Origin: Adiantum capillus-veneris
Lineage: Eukaryota > Streptophyta > Polypodiopsida > Polypodiales > Pteridaceae
DNA: 64,000 nucleotides
Direction: 5' to 3'
Assembly: GCA_014529385.2 (NCBI GenBank)
Contig: CM043960.1
Location: 78,834,832-78,898,831 of the forward strand
The first letter of the stretch is position 1. Each line of letters opens with the position of its first letter. A program made the translations under genes and the position numbers. The notes under the pieces are model-generated. The model was not told where the DNA came from. It did not search any database and saw nothing but the letters and a program-made list of their open reading frames with translations. This document shows, in pieces, positions 37,871 through 51,592 of the stretch.

Positions 37871-38550
37871 AGAGGATTTTTTTTGTTTTTTTCAAGTCAT
37901 TATAGCATTATTCATGAATCTAGGATAGTGTTTATTATGTGTGTGTGGCTCTAGATAATAGGGTAGTCATGTACTTAGAGATGAAGGGAGAAAGACCAAG
38001 TGTAATCCTTTGAAATCTCAATTCCAAGTACAAAGATTAAAATATTTAAACACACAACGAAAATTGTGCACATGCATGCTATAAACTAGTGAGCATGACA
38101 GGAATGTAGGTCCAATTCAAAGATGTAAACCTTCAAATGTAGATAGCTATAGATGATAGCCGGTAATCCAAAACACTAAGGTTCATGCTCATATGCAACT
38201 ACGTGCCAACTTGCATTAACCAACATGTGAGCTTGCCGCTAGAGTATCCCGTGCCTCGGGAAAGGAGTCAAGATAAATCTTGTTCAAGCTTCTATCCAAT
38301 GTAAGTACCAAATCTATTGTTGTACCAACAAGCTGGACATCAAAAACTTTGTTGTCTTTATTTGTGTTATGTGCTTCCATCTTTTTAGTTGTGATTATAG
38401 TGGTGTTGCTGTTACACAATTGACAACAAGGTGCTCCCCTAGTCCTATACACTCTTGTGGATCTACATTTTGTACAATGCTTCTCCACCAACACAATGCC
38501 GTTACTCACAAAACGTAGAAGCAAAGCTACATCAAAAAAGAAGACTTTTT
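36641..38550 (-). pseudogene. T block copy 2: zinc-ribbon gene fragments
   Basis: Best-preserved plus-orientation copy of the T block. Minus-strand fragments: 38524-38216 with the Cys4 motif (CTKC ... CCQLC) and the stretch FDVQLVGTTIDLVLTLDRS that is partly missing in copy 1; and 37146-36781 with AHFQKGLVIIDTS, CWTTEDCDMLMHLWREN and an adjacent second Cys motif (36932-36750, CKKCGRLLFRS). Non-coding spacers with GA and TG tracts separate them as introns would. No complete frame remains. The proposed relation to OB-fold/RPA-like zinc ribbons rests on Cys spacing and the strand-rich stretch only. Confidence 0.5.
37599..37872. repeat. (GA)n, (TG)n, (GA)n microsatellites in T copy 2
   Basis: (GA) 37599-37634, G-rich 37634-37654, (TG) 37677-37709 and (GA) 37783-37863 with GGGA variants to 37872. 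Confidence 0.95.
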
Positions 38551-38900
38551 AATCTCTCCTCTCCATTATGAGGATGTTATCTTAGGGGCACCATGGCTTA
38601 ACCGCATGGCTTCCAGAATGAACTTCCTTGAAAGGAGAATCTATTTCACCTATAGGGAATTAAAGAGCATGTACATAGATGCTAACGAGTCGGGGAACAC
38701 CATATCCCTGGTAAATACGCTTGCCTTTTATAAGTCAATGAAAAGCTCTATTTTTGCGTACATAACTTTATTTAGAGAATATATAAATGATTTTAATGTT
38801 TTCAGAAGTAGTAGTAAAGGGAATCAAGAGGAATTAGACATTTGTAATTTCCTAAATGGATTCCAAGATATTTTCATTGATGATATCCATGGTGAGCTAA
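38551..38900 (+). pseudogene. Ty3/gypsy protease-RT fragment B
   Basis: Same start point as fragment A (AATCTCTCCTCTCC next to T), with the protease tail, IYFTYRELKSMYIDANES and GFQDIFIDDIHGEL. It ends abruptly at 38900 where U copy 2 begins. No RT core. Confidence 0.85.
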
Positions 38901-39512
38901 GTGTTGAGACTACGCTTGGGTGTTCTTCAGGAAGTAGGCCTAGGCTCAGTCACATGTCCATTGGTGAAAGCTACCATGCATGAGACCTAAAACACACGCG
39001 CCCGTGCCCGCATGTGCACGCACGCACGCACACACACACACAATTCCATTTCAATTGAGTAGAAAACAAGCTAGTGCAGATGAAGAGACATTCTTGGATC
39101 AAAGACATTACTGTGGATTCCAATCACAAAGCTCAATTGCAAAGCTACATGGGGATTACAAGAAACCAAAGCATGGGATGGATTATTAGGAGCCTTACAG
39201 GAGTGATGGATGACTAGATGGTGGGCATTGCAATAGCTTGTTGGGAGGAGAAGGTGGTAGCTGTGCTGCTATGCAAGAGAACAAAAGGAGTTGCATTGGA
39301 TATGTTAGATCGTTTGAAGTATGTAATGCCATCCTCAATGTATGCAGTGAAGCCCACAGAAGGGTCCTCAAAATCTACAATGTAGTATGCTTCACACCTT
39401 GCATTTAAAAGCCGAGGACAAGGCAAAACAACACCTTCAGCTTTGGAAAATCTAAAGAAAGTGAGTTCGCTTATCGGCCAATAGCCTTCCACCAAGAAAT
39501 ATTCATCCTCTC
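38901..39512 (-). pseudogene. U copy 2: conserved unknown protein fragment
   Basis: Matches 25077-25720. The minus frame 39495-39214 retains EGYWPISELTFF and CEAYYIVDFEDPSVGF with only conservative replacements against copy 1. The upstream part (GRLLGW...) is cut by the minisatellite at ~39513. This copy has no helicase next to it. The family is unrecognised. Confidence 0.55.
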
Positions 39513-39544
39513 CTTCTTGAATGCAACCAACACTTTAGATCAAC

Positions 39545-39885
39545 TTGGCAGGCACTAGGTTAGCACTTGTTAGGGACTTTCCACAACTTTTAATCTCTTT
39601 AGATCCACTTGATAGAAACAAGGCTAGCACCTGTTGGGGACTTTCCACCACTTGACAACACTTAAAATCCACTTAATAGGCACTAGGAAATCTTTTGATA
39701 TAAGGGACTTTCTAGCAGTTTTCAGCACTTTAGAGCACTTTACAGCCATTGAGCTAGCACTTGTTGGGTACTTTCAACCACTATCTAGCACTTACGATCC
39801 ACTTTACAAGCATTGGGTTAGCTTTGTTAGGGACTTTCTACTAATTTCTAGTACTTTAGGTCCACATGATAGCTTTTGGGCCATC
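39545..39885. repeat. Diverged ~65-bp minisatellite, about 5 units
   Basis: Units begin near 39560, 39625, 39689, 39754 and 39818 with TAGCACTTGTTRGGGACTTTC-like words and end with CACTT...AGGCA/TTGGG. They are substantially diverged from each other. No gene. Confidence 0.75.
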
Positions 39886-39912
39886 ACCACCTTAAACACT
39901 CTTTTTATATAC

Positions 39913-42659
<2,747 letters not shown>

Positions 42660-42786
42660 ATACATAGGTTAAAATAACACTTAAGACTTCATAAAAAATT
42701 CAAGAACGGCCATAGACAACAATATTTATTTCAATAGAGAGAAAAAATGGATAGGTTAGAGGTCTAGACATGCACATTATGACACT
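42660..42786. other. Short unassigned spacer
   Basis: 127 bases between the solo LTR and the LINE fragment. No frame or repeat recognised apart from the ATAC duplication at its left edge. Confidence 0.5.
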
Positions 42787-44467
42787 CTACCATAGAAAGT
42801 TTTCAAAGCACTTGGCCAGCACTATTGTCAGGCATTCCGCGAAAAGGTGGGCGAGCTCTTCGCTAGCCACTCTGCACCTTGAACATCTATCGAACCCGAT
42901 ATCACATGCATGAATCTTGATACCTATCAGCAAAGCCCCCCACATCATCTTCCACAGAAATACCTTCATAAAATGAGGCCATTGTGGATTCCAAATGTAC
43001 TTCATTACCTCAACCCATCGAGCTTTCGACCATTGTTTCTTCCAATGTTTGTTCAAAAGAGAAAACCAATCAACCTTGAGCATTAATGCTTTCCATTCAA
43101 AAGTAGATTCCTAGCATAAGAATATTTTCCAAGCCTTCTATAGCTCAGTTCTATTGAGATGAAACTGGCCAGCTAATTGGTCAGAGGTTTTCCATCACTT
43201 GCTCTTTCCATCCCAGAAGTGCATCAACCGCTGGAGTCCTTTATTGTTCATCCTTCTTGCAATTTCTCTCCGATAAGGGTTCATAATTACACCAACAACT
43301 TTAGGCAGCCACGGGGACCAGTGCGAGATGGAGTTTTGGAAGTATCTAGTTAATTCACCCCATTTTAATACCCAAGTTTCTCTATTGCACTTTTGTACCA
43401 GCTCTCCCGTGATGCCATGCAGTGTCAAGCTAGACCACCTCGAGGCTAATAGTTTGTCATGCACCTTGATCCCTTTCCACTAACCACCTTTAAAATAATG
43501 TTTTTCCTTGTCTATTATATCCTTGGTCATGATAGCCCAAGACTGGTCTTGTTTTGCGATTGAGACCACATACTTGGCACACATGGCCTCAACATGAGCA
43601 GCAAGGTTGACAATTTCCAAGCCACCTTATCGAGCAATAACTTCCCACTTTGTCCATTTCCATGGAAACGAGGCTTTGGTGTTGTTTCTCCGTAAGAATC
43701 TTTTAATGGGTTTCAAAAACCCCTTCTAGTTACATTTGGCTATTTTGAGGAGCGGGTTGCTAAAGGCAATATAAGGAAGCATAAATGAATTGATCCCTTT
43801 GACTCGACTTGGGAAGCGAAGCAAAACATACTCCCACCTTCTCATTTTTCTCTTGATCTTATCCAAGACCCACTGGAACCTTTGCTTTTGTGTAATGTCC
43901 ACCCCCAAGGGGACACCCAGATGTTAAAATATCCTTCCTTTGAACACAATCTCCCTTCACCAGACTGATGGGTCAAATGAGTCGTTTTCCTTCAGGGAGA
44001 TTAGTCTAGACTTCTCAATACTATACTTTTACCCCAAAGCCACAACAAATGTCTACACAATCTCTAGTGCCTTCCTGAGTACCTGAGGATAGGCTTTCAA
44101 AAAGAGGAGGGAGTCATCTGTGAACATCTTGGCCAGAGGTGCTGGTCGTTGTCAGGCAAAGTTAAACCTTGAATTTTACCCTGCACAGTAGCATCTTTGA
44201 GCATCTTTATTGGAGGATGTGACCCAATGGGCAAGAGAAGAGGGTCCAGGGGAATCCTTGCTTGATAGATCTTTTGGCTTCAAAGAACCCCGCAATTTTA
44301 TCATTAACAAGAGCTCGATTTGATCGCCTGCACCCAAAGTGTGTATAAGTCAACAAAGGCGTGGTGCAAAGCCCTGCGATTTCATGAAATCTTCAATGAA
44401 AGATCACATAATCCTATTGTGCATATTGTTCAGGAAAGTTGAATCAAGATGCACTCTTGCTTTTTGA
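42787..44467 (-). pseudogene. LINE (L1-type) ORF2 3' fragment
   Basis: Minus-strand order from 44467: RT region with FIEDFMKSQGF, LVNDKIAGFFEAKRSIKQGF (RQG block, ~44300), the catalytic box reading FTDDSLLF (~44130), then GVDITQKQRFQWVLDKIKRKM (43908) and GINSFMLPYIAF, and finally a zf-RVT end with FLWKMMWGALLIG and CSRCRVASEELAHLFAEC (43083-42787). Several stops and frameshifts split it. The 5' half of ORF2 is absent, but the minus-strand fragment at 20126-20931 covers upstream parts of the same kind of protein. Confidence 0.88.
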
Positions 44468-44580
44468 AGGCCAATGCAAAAACTTTGATTTACTATTTCC
44501 TAGCAAGCTAGATAATTTATGAGAAACGAAAGCATGTAATGGTTCAAAACACATAATGATGTTTTCTAGGATATTCCTTT
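44468..44580. repeat. Connector repeat (inverted copy of 24885-25040)
   Basis: Reverse complement of the connector seen before U copy 1. It lies between the gypsy fragment C and the LINE. Confidence 0.7.
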
Positions 44581-45143
44581 TCCTCTATAGTCGACACACA
44601 TGTGATATGTGCCATCTTTCTTTTGCACTAAAAATACTGGTGAATAGACTAGAGAGGAGCTAGGCCTCACCATCCCTTTTTCCACCAATTCATGCACTTG
44701 CCTCATGATCTCCTCTTGTTGAGCTTGTGAAACTCAATAAGGAGGTTTATTAGGTGGTGATATTCCTAGTAGAAGCTCTATTGCATGCTCGTCACCCCTT
44801 CATTTTGGAGGTATCTCACTAGGGATGTCATCAATGAAAACATCTTGGAATCCATTTAGGAAATTAGACAACTCTAATTCCTCTTGATTCCCTTTATTGC
44901 TACTTGTGAAAACATTAAAATTATTTATAGATTCTCTAAATAAAGTCATGTACGCAAAAATAGAGCTTTTAATTGACTTATAAAAGGCAAGTGTATTTAC
45001 CACGGATATGGTGTTCCCCGACTCGTTAGCATCTATGTACATGCTCTTTTCCTATAGGTGAAATAGATTCTCCTTTCAAGGAACTTCATTCTGGCAGCCA
45101 TGGTGCCCCTAGGATAACATCCTCATGTGGAAGAGGAGAGATT
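44581..45143 (-). pseudogene. Ty3/gypsy protease-RT fragment C
   Basis: Inverted copy of fragments A and B. It runs from the protease tail (45143) through SMYIDANESGNTISVVNTLAFY, GFQDVFIDDIPSEIPPK and QEEIMRQVHELVEKGMV to QKKDGTYHMCVDY (~44590). It keeps the RT segment that fragment A lost and ends right after the first catalytic region. Confidence 0.88.
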
Positions 45144-45822
45144 AAAAAGTCTTCTTTTTTGACGTAGCTTTGCTTCTACGGTTTGTGAGTATCAACAATG
45201 TGTTAGTAGAGAATCATTGTACGAAATGTAGATTCACAAGAGTGTATAGGACTAGGGAAGGAGCTTGTTGTCAATTGTGTAACAACAAGACCACTATAAT
45301 CACAACTTAAAAGTTGGAAGCACATAACACAAATAAAGACAACAAAGTTTTTGATGTCCAGCTTGTTGGTACAACAGTAGATTTGGTACTTGCATTGGAT
45401 AGAAGCTTCAATGAGATTTATCATGACTCCTTTCCTGAGGCATGGGATACTCTGGCGGCAAGCTCACATGTTGGTTGTTTCAAAATTAATGCAAGTTGGC
45501 ACGTAGTTGCATATGAGCCTGAACCTTAGTGTTTTGGTTTACTGCCTATCATCTATAGCTATCTACATTTGAAGGTTTACATCTTTGAATCGGACCTACA
45601 TTCCTGTCATGCTCACTAGTTTATAACATTCATGTGCACACTTTTGGTTGTGTGTTTAAATATTTTAATCTTTGTACTTGCAATTGAGATTTCAAGGATT
45701 ACACTCGGTCTTTCTCCCTTCATCTCTAAGTACATGACTACCTATTATCTAAAGCCTCACACACATAAAAAACATTAATCCAAATTCATGAATAATGCTA
45801 TGATGAATTGAAAAAAAAAAAC

Positions 45823-45879
<57 letters not shown>

Positions 45880-45986
45880 GATAAAAATTGTCATGGCAAC
45901 TTGCGTTAAGAATTTAGCATTTGTTTCTTGCCTTGCACACATAAAGAAAAAAGAAAACACACACACACACATATATATAAGAGGAA

Positions 45987-46063
<77 letters not shown>

Positions 46064-46471
46064 GCAAGCACTTAAAAACAATCACACATACACATACACA
46101 AACACGATATTTTCACAATCATTGAAAATGTTCTTATTTTAAGTATTCCAATAGACACACACATTGACATAGTATTTATGCAAACAAATCCTTTCAATCA
46201 ACAACTATTTTTAGTACTCCATAATATATTGCAAATGAGCGTAAGTATCGAAACATTTACAACTGCTATTTTGCAATCCCTATTTGAGAAGTACTGGGCA
46301 AAGTTCATAACAAAATCTATTGGCCCAATATTCTTTGGATCACAACTAGACTCATTGACTAAAACCATTGCAAGGTTCAATTCTTTGTACAAAACTTGTA
46401 GTACATCAATGAGTCTTAACAATAAAGGTTATAAAGATATTTACTCACAATTTTGAAAAAGCCCTTCTCGT
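45144..46471 (+). pseudogene. T block copy 3 (inverted), first part
   Basis: Coding direction is plus here. Fragments: 45178-45529 with the Cys4 motif (a TAA at 45307-45309 interrupts) and FDVQLVGTTVDLVLALDRS ... SSHVGCFKINASWHV, ending in TAG; then, after a microsatellite-rich spacer, 46178-46456 (SVSIETFTTAILQSLFEKYWAKF ...). A typical intron 3' end (pyrimidine/T-rich, TTTTTAG near 46216) precedes the second conserved stretch. The block stops at TCGT (46468-46471), the gypsy target site, and resumes at 57658. Confidence 0.5.
45833..46061. repeat. (CT)n, (CT)n and (CA)n microsatellites in T copy 3
   Basis: (CT) 45833-45876, (CT) 45990-46026 and (CA) 46027-46060, reverse complements of the tracts in copies 1 and 2. 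Confidence 0.95.
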
Positions 46472-48171
46472 TGATAGCCATTTTTCGGCTCTCCGTAATT
46501 GCCATAGTGAGTTACCTCACCCTATCAAATCACTCAAACATTGTGGCGTGTGTGAGTTAGGGGACTTTCCCCATATCGTCTTAAAAACCCTCAATTAGCT
46601 AGTCAGTGGGCTAGTTGAGCCAAAAAAATTAAAAATTTTTTAAAAAATATAAGTATATTATGGTCCATTTGTGTGTAAGTATTTTATTGTATATAGGGCC
46701 TAAATAAAAGTATTTTTCAAAATTATTTTAGTATTTATTTAAATATTTCTACCTATGGTGTGTTATTTGTGCTATGTACATTGATTCACCATTACCATAT
46801 TTTTTCTTACCATTTTGCATATTCTTTATTCTATAAAAATAATTTCATGCAAGCTTCTCTTATTTTTGGTGTAACTCCATCCCAACAAAAATTCAAAAAA
46901 ACTAGTTCTATTTATGTGTATATTTTTTCACTATTGTGATTTTTCTCCTTCCTTCATCTATTCTCTATTACTCTCATAAATTAGAACACCAAAAATATGT
47001 ATTCTTTTGTGGTAGACTTATAATGAGAGAGATTTTTTATGACCCCTGTATATTTTTTCCACCTATATTATTTATATTTGACATGTACATAGTTTTTTTA
47101 GACCCCTCAATATTTGATTTCCTTAGTTGTACTATTCATTTATATCATGATCTTAATAATATCTTCAATTATAGACCTACCAAATAAGGTCAAGGGTATG
47201 TGGAATGCATGCATGCACCATGGGGGGCTCACTCTTGGAGGTATTCAAAAGAATCATCCAAAGAAGGACCTCACAAGGACTTTGTGCAGTGGAAAAAACA
47301 GTCGGTTTTGCTGAATTTTTAAAGATCACATGCTCCCCGAGTTTGAAAAGGTGATACAAACAAAAGTTGTAGCTCGTGAGTTGAACTTTCACCTCAAATG
47401 TTTTCATATTTTTTTGACATACGAGCTATGAGCTATGATTTTATTGGTGGACCCCAGTTTGCCCATCCTATGCAGCCACACTCCCTCTTCCACTTTATCA
47501 TTTTCCTCTTTCACACACACCTCTCCACTCATCATCCCCACCTCTCTCACCACTCCTCTCTGCACCCTGCTCACCTTCTTCTAAACCTTGAAGAATAAGA
47601 GAAACCATGGTGAACTCATGTTTCCTACACACACTTCCATTCCAAAATTGACCACCTAGTCTCATTTTCCTCATCCATATTACCCATATCTATCAAAAAA
47701 CCATAAAATTCAGCCTCTTCTCTTGAAAGACAACATGATGGTGATTGATTACTCATATTCAATTACCTTGGCTCCCAAAGGAAGGTCAAGAGTGAAAAAA
47801 ACGTACCGTCAAAGCTAGTGGACCGTCAACAAGCGTCAAAATTGACCCTACTCAAGACACTTGGAGCATCAACATTGTAAGAAATCCATGTTTCTTACCT
47901 ATTAAGAGTTTTTTCTTCCTTAGTTGTATCCTACTTGGATACTTCCATTGTAAATATCCAATTCCATTTGTAAATCAATAAAATAACTAACTCTACTAAT
48001 TTACTAACACTAACCTACTATGAAAAGTCCTATCATCTCCACGTCTCTCCTCTCTCTCTTCTTTATCTATCCACACCAGCTTCTTGATAATTCTAAGCAA
48101 AAGAAATTAGATAAGTGCTAAAAATGTAACCCAACCATGGTTAGAGGAGTAACCCTAGCCCTCAAAATTGC

Positions 48172-48178
48172 TATAAAA
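48172..48178 (+). promoter_or_regulatory. TATA box, gypsy 5' LTR
   Basis: CTATAAAAGG in a conserved context. Transcription would start about 30 bases downstream, so the CT tract would lie in the transcribed R-U5 part. Confidence 0.7.
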
Positions 48179-48838
48179 GGAAGGTGTAGCTAGCACAAAA
48201 AGGGGAGAGCCATAAGCAAGAGCACTATGCTATAGCTTGAGAAGCCAAGCTCAACCTCTCTAGAAGGAGCTCTTGAGTGGAAGCTCATTGTCGTATGCTT
48301 GTGCATGTGTTGTAATAGGGGTGATTAGCACGGGAACTCTATGCCATTGTAAGAGAGAGAGCGATCATTCAATTGAGAGTGGAAAATCTATCATTCCTCC
48401 TACTAGTGTAAGCCCAACATTTGTTGAATCAAGCAGGGTTGATTTGGACTAATCTTGGATACTTTGTCTCTCTTCCAACGTGAAGTAATGGACAACAATG
48501 ATGTGTAAGTGTCTTGGTGATATTTTTAGTTCTTGATAGCTTGTGTCTGGGTGTTGTCATCAATTTAGCCATAAATCCCACATATTGTAAGAGGGCGACA
48601 GGGTGGAGAGGACTCCCCTGGCCTTAAGACAGTGATTGGGGTGGCTTTTCTTGTGATGTGTCGTGGTGAAATTTACTCAAGCTATGTTGAACAAATACTA
48701 ATCTCACTTTGATCGGTCATGAAAGATTTGTAAGAAGGTATTAATGCAACAAGCACCCCCTCCCTCTTTTCTCTCTTTGTTACATATATAATTGTGTTTG
48801 TTTGATCATTGCCGACACATTTCAAAGCAGCCAGAGCA

Positions 48839-48938
<100 letters not shown>

Positions 48939-49112
48939 GCGTCCTAGTTCGCATCCAAAACTAGGTTGTGCCCCAAATTTGTGTAGGGTCAGGTTGCGGG
49001 TTCGTGTGTGTGTTGTTGTTTTTTCCAACCCCAACCCAATTGAGCAGCACGGGAGCCTAGAAGGGTACTTAGAGGCCACTCTTCTTGTTGCCCGCCCCGG
49101 ACCACCTCAAAT

Positions 49113-49130
49113 TGGTGCCCCCACGGAGGA
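49113..49130 (+). other. Gypsy primer binding site
   Basis: TGGTGCCCCCACGGAGGA starts three bases past the LTR. A nearly identical PBS (TGGTGCCCCCACTGAGGA) is present in element W at 60520. Confidence 0.8.
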
Positions 49131-49724
49131 CGGCTTGTGTATGTTTTGTGTAGGCTCAACCTTTAGCATAATCAAGTAGCTTGCATGAATCACGAGAATT
49201 TGTATGATCCCGTCATTCCCATTGCAAGGCAAAAGGTACACATAATTCTTAGTACTAAGTTGCAATTTCAACGACGTGTAATTTGTAGAATTTTAGGTCC
49301 TCTTAGGTTGGTAGAGATAAACGCATTAGTAAATCCTTTTATTTTGCCTCTCATTAGGTACGACCTTAGTTTGGACGTCTATATTTTTGTTTTGTTTTAA
49401 GAATTAGGTCATGCATAGACCATGGATAATGGCCCAGGAATACAGGTTTTCCCCTTTCATTTCACTCCACACATTAGAGTAAACATTGTAATTAGTAGAA
49501 AAATCCATTTTCAACAACGTATGGTATTCATGTTTGGTGCCTAGAGAGTATGAGAAATTCTCGCGTCACCAAACCCTGTCATTCTACCTCTTATTGATTA
49601 TCATAGGTCATTTGATGTGAATATTTTTATTTTGTTATAGAATAGATTGCAATTTAGAAAATATTATTGTGTAAATCTTTTAAAGAAATAAAAAACAAAA
49701 ACGTGTCACTTTGAAATCAATTCA
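49131..49724 (+). other. Gypsy leader, partly duplicated
   Basis: Nearly 600 bases with no family-assigned gene. A 71-codon frame (49185-49400) has no signature. Stretches near 49265-49395 and 49510-49640 resemble each other (TTCAACRACGT ... ATATTTTTRTTTTG) at about 245-bp spacing, a worn tandem duplication. Confidence 0.5.
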
Positions 49725-50822
49725 ATGGAGAGCCAACGCCAAATGTCTGGATATCCTCTTTTCTTTGGAGAGGTTAGAGAGGATGCAGAGTTATTTTTAG
49801 CAAATTTCAAGATGTCTTGTCGTATCAAGAGGATAGTAAGTGATCAAGAACGTGTAGAAATGTTTGAGGTGGTCCTTAGGAAAGATGCTAGCACTTGGTT
49901 TGACTCTTTGCCTGAGGAAGTTAAGGAGAATTACACAAAAGTTTTGAATCGTTTCAAGAAATACTTCTTTGATCCCCAAAACACTCAAAAACTATGGCAA
50001 GACATTGTCTCTAATAAGCAAAAAGATTTAGATGACTACTACTTGTACAAGCAAGAGTTTCTACATCTTTGGTCTATATGGATACGAAATGTTGCTAACC
50101 CTGGTGATGGTGCAGAATTTCTAAAGAAGGAGAGATTCATAGCTGGACTCTTTCCTGACCTCAAGGTAAAAGTTGAGGCCGATGCACCTGCTACCTTTGA
50201 TGCGGCTGAAATTAGGGTTGCTGAGAAATATAGGAAACTCAAGTGCTTAAGGGGGGAGGTTCCAATAGAAGGTCTTAGACCCAAAGGTAAGTCACAAGCA
50301 TCAACATCTAGGGAGCTTCCCGAGGTAATGGCGGAAGTGATTGAGAAGTTAAATGAATCTTTAAGCAGCTTGTCAATTCACCTTGCACAAGTTGTAGGTC
50401 CAAAGGGACAAGCAAGGAAGTCTGAAGAGCGAGATCCACGACCTAGGAGAGTCTTGCAATGTTGGAATTGCGGTGAGTCTGGACATGGGATGTATAATTG
50501 TCCTTGGCCCTGTGGGGAGCTAGGGAGACCTAACTTGAATTACCCAGTGATGAATGCAAGTGAAGGAACTAGTCAACAACCACGGCTTCTACAAAGGCCA
50601 AATGGAGAAAGACCACCTCCACAAGGAGTGGAAGGAGTTCCACCTTTACCAGACCCAAATGTGCATGTGGTAGAGGTGACAAACTCAAGAGAGGTTGACA
50701 TGGAAGCAAATGGCATTAAGCGTGGCCGAGGAAAAGGGGAGGAGAAAGAAGGAGTCACGTCACAAAGTGACCATGGACGAGAAAAGAAGGCAAAGGAGAC
50801 CAAGGAAGCTAAGAAGACTTGA
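49725..50822 (+). pseudogene. Gypsy gag
   Basis: ATG at 49725, 365 codons. Capsid (retrotrans_gag) with FFGEVREDAELFLANFKMSC, DASTWFDSLPEEV and LKVKVEADAPATFDAAEIRVAEKY; then a CCHC zinc knuckle (CWNCGESGHGMYNC, 50460-50501); then a basic, Lys/Glu-rich tail. Gag forms the particle and binds RNA. The frame continues into protease through TGA (50820) and TAA (50871), both in register, so gag and protease were one frame and these are nonsense changes. Confidence 0.92.
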
Positions 50823-50879
50823 CGTCGTATCAACCTCCAAGACTTCCCTCTTGGACATGGTATGGATCCTTAAAACCTA

Positions 50880-51554
50880 TTGGAAGACATGAGAGGTAAG
50901 GGTCCGGATATCTCATGGCCTCAATTTCTTGCATTATGCCCACAAGTTAGGAGGGATTTAACAAAGGCAGTTAGCACTAGGAGAAAGGTAAAAGAGAGTG
51001 TGCCTGTTGTAAAAATTGCACATGCTGAAATGAATGAGGATATTACACCTGTGCTAGATTGTTACATCAAAGGAAGATTGGTTAGGAAAGGTCTAGTGGA
51101 TGGGGGTGCACAAATTTGCATCATGACAGAGGGACTCATGCAAAAACTAGGCATGCACATCCATGAGACACTTGAAATTAAAGTCAAGATGGCAAACAAT
51201 AGCAAAGCTAGGTGTGTAGGCATTTGTAAAAATGTTTTTGTAGAGGCCTTTGGCATTAAGAAGGCGGTAGATTTTTATGTTATGTCTACCAAAAGAAATG
51301 GTTACCCATTTATCCTAGGGAGACCATGGCTAATGAAAATGCGAGCTTTGCAGGATTGGGAGAGTGGAAAGCTAATTTGCAGGAATGACAATCATAAGAA
51401 GGTTGTCTTTGACATGAAGGAGCAACGCCAAGAGGAGCTCCATGAAGAATCATCTCAAAGTGAGACGGAGGAAGGCTGGACCGATAAAACTTTAGAAGGA
51501 GAAAGTTCGGAAGCATTACTGAAGAGGAGTCTTCCATCGAAGTCATGGGGGTAA
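50880..51554 (+). pseudogene. Gypsy protease
   Basis: In frame with gag. Retropepsin-like domain with LVDGGAQICIM (active-site Asp in a D-G-G-A context common in plant gypsy elements, near 51098) and the PFILGRPWLMKM block (near 51310) that closes the fold. It cleaves the polyprotein. Near 51505-51520 the sense frame shifts to the next frame, which reads on towards RT. The protease frame itself stops at 51552. A single-base indel explains this. Programmed frameshifting would normally lie between gag and protease and looks less likely. Confidence 0.88.
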
Positions 51555-51592
51555 GGTTTAAGCCAAACAACTAGGAGACCTCTTGCCCAGGT

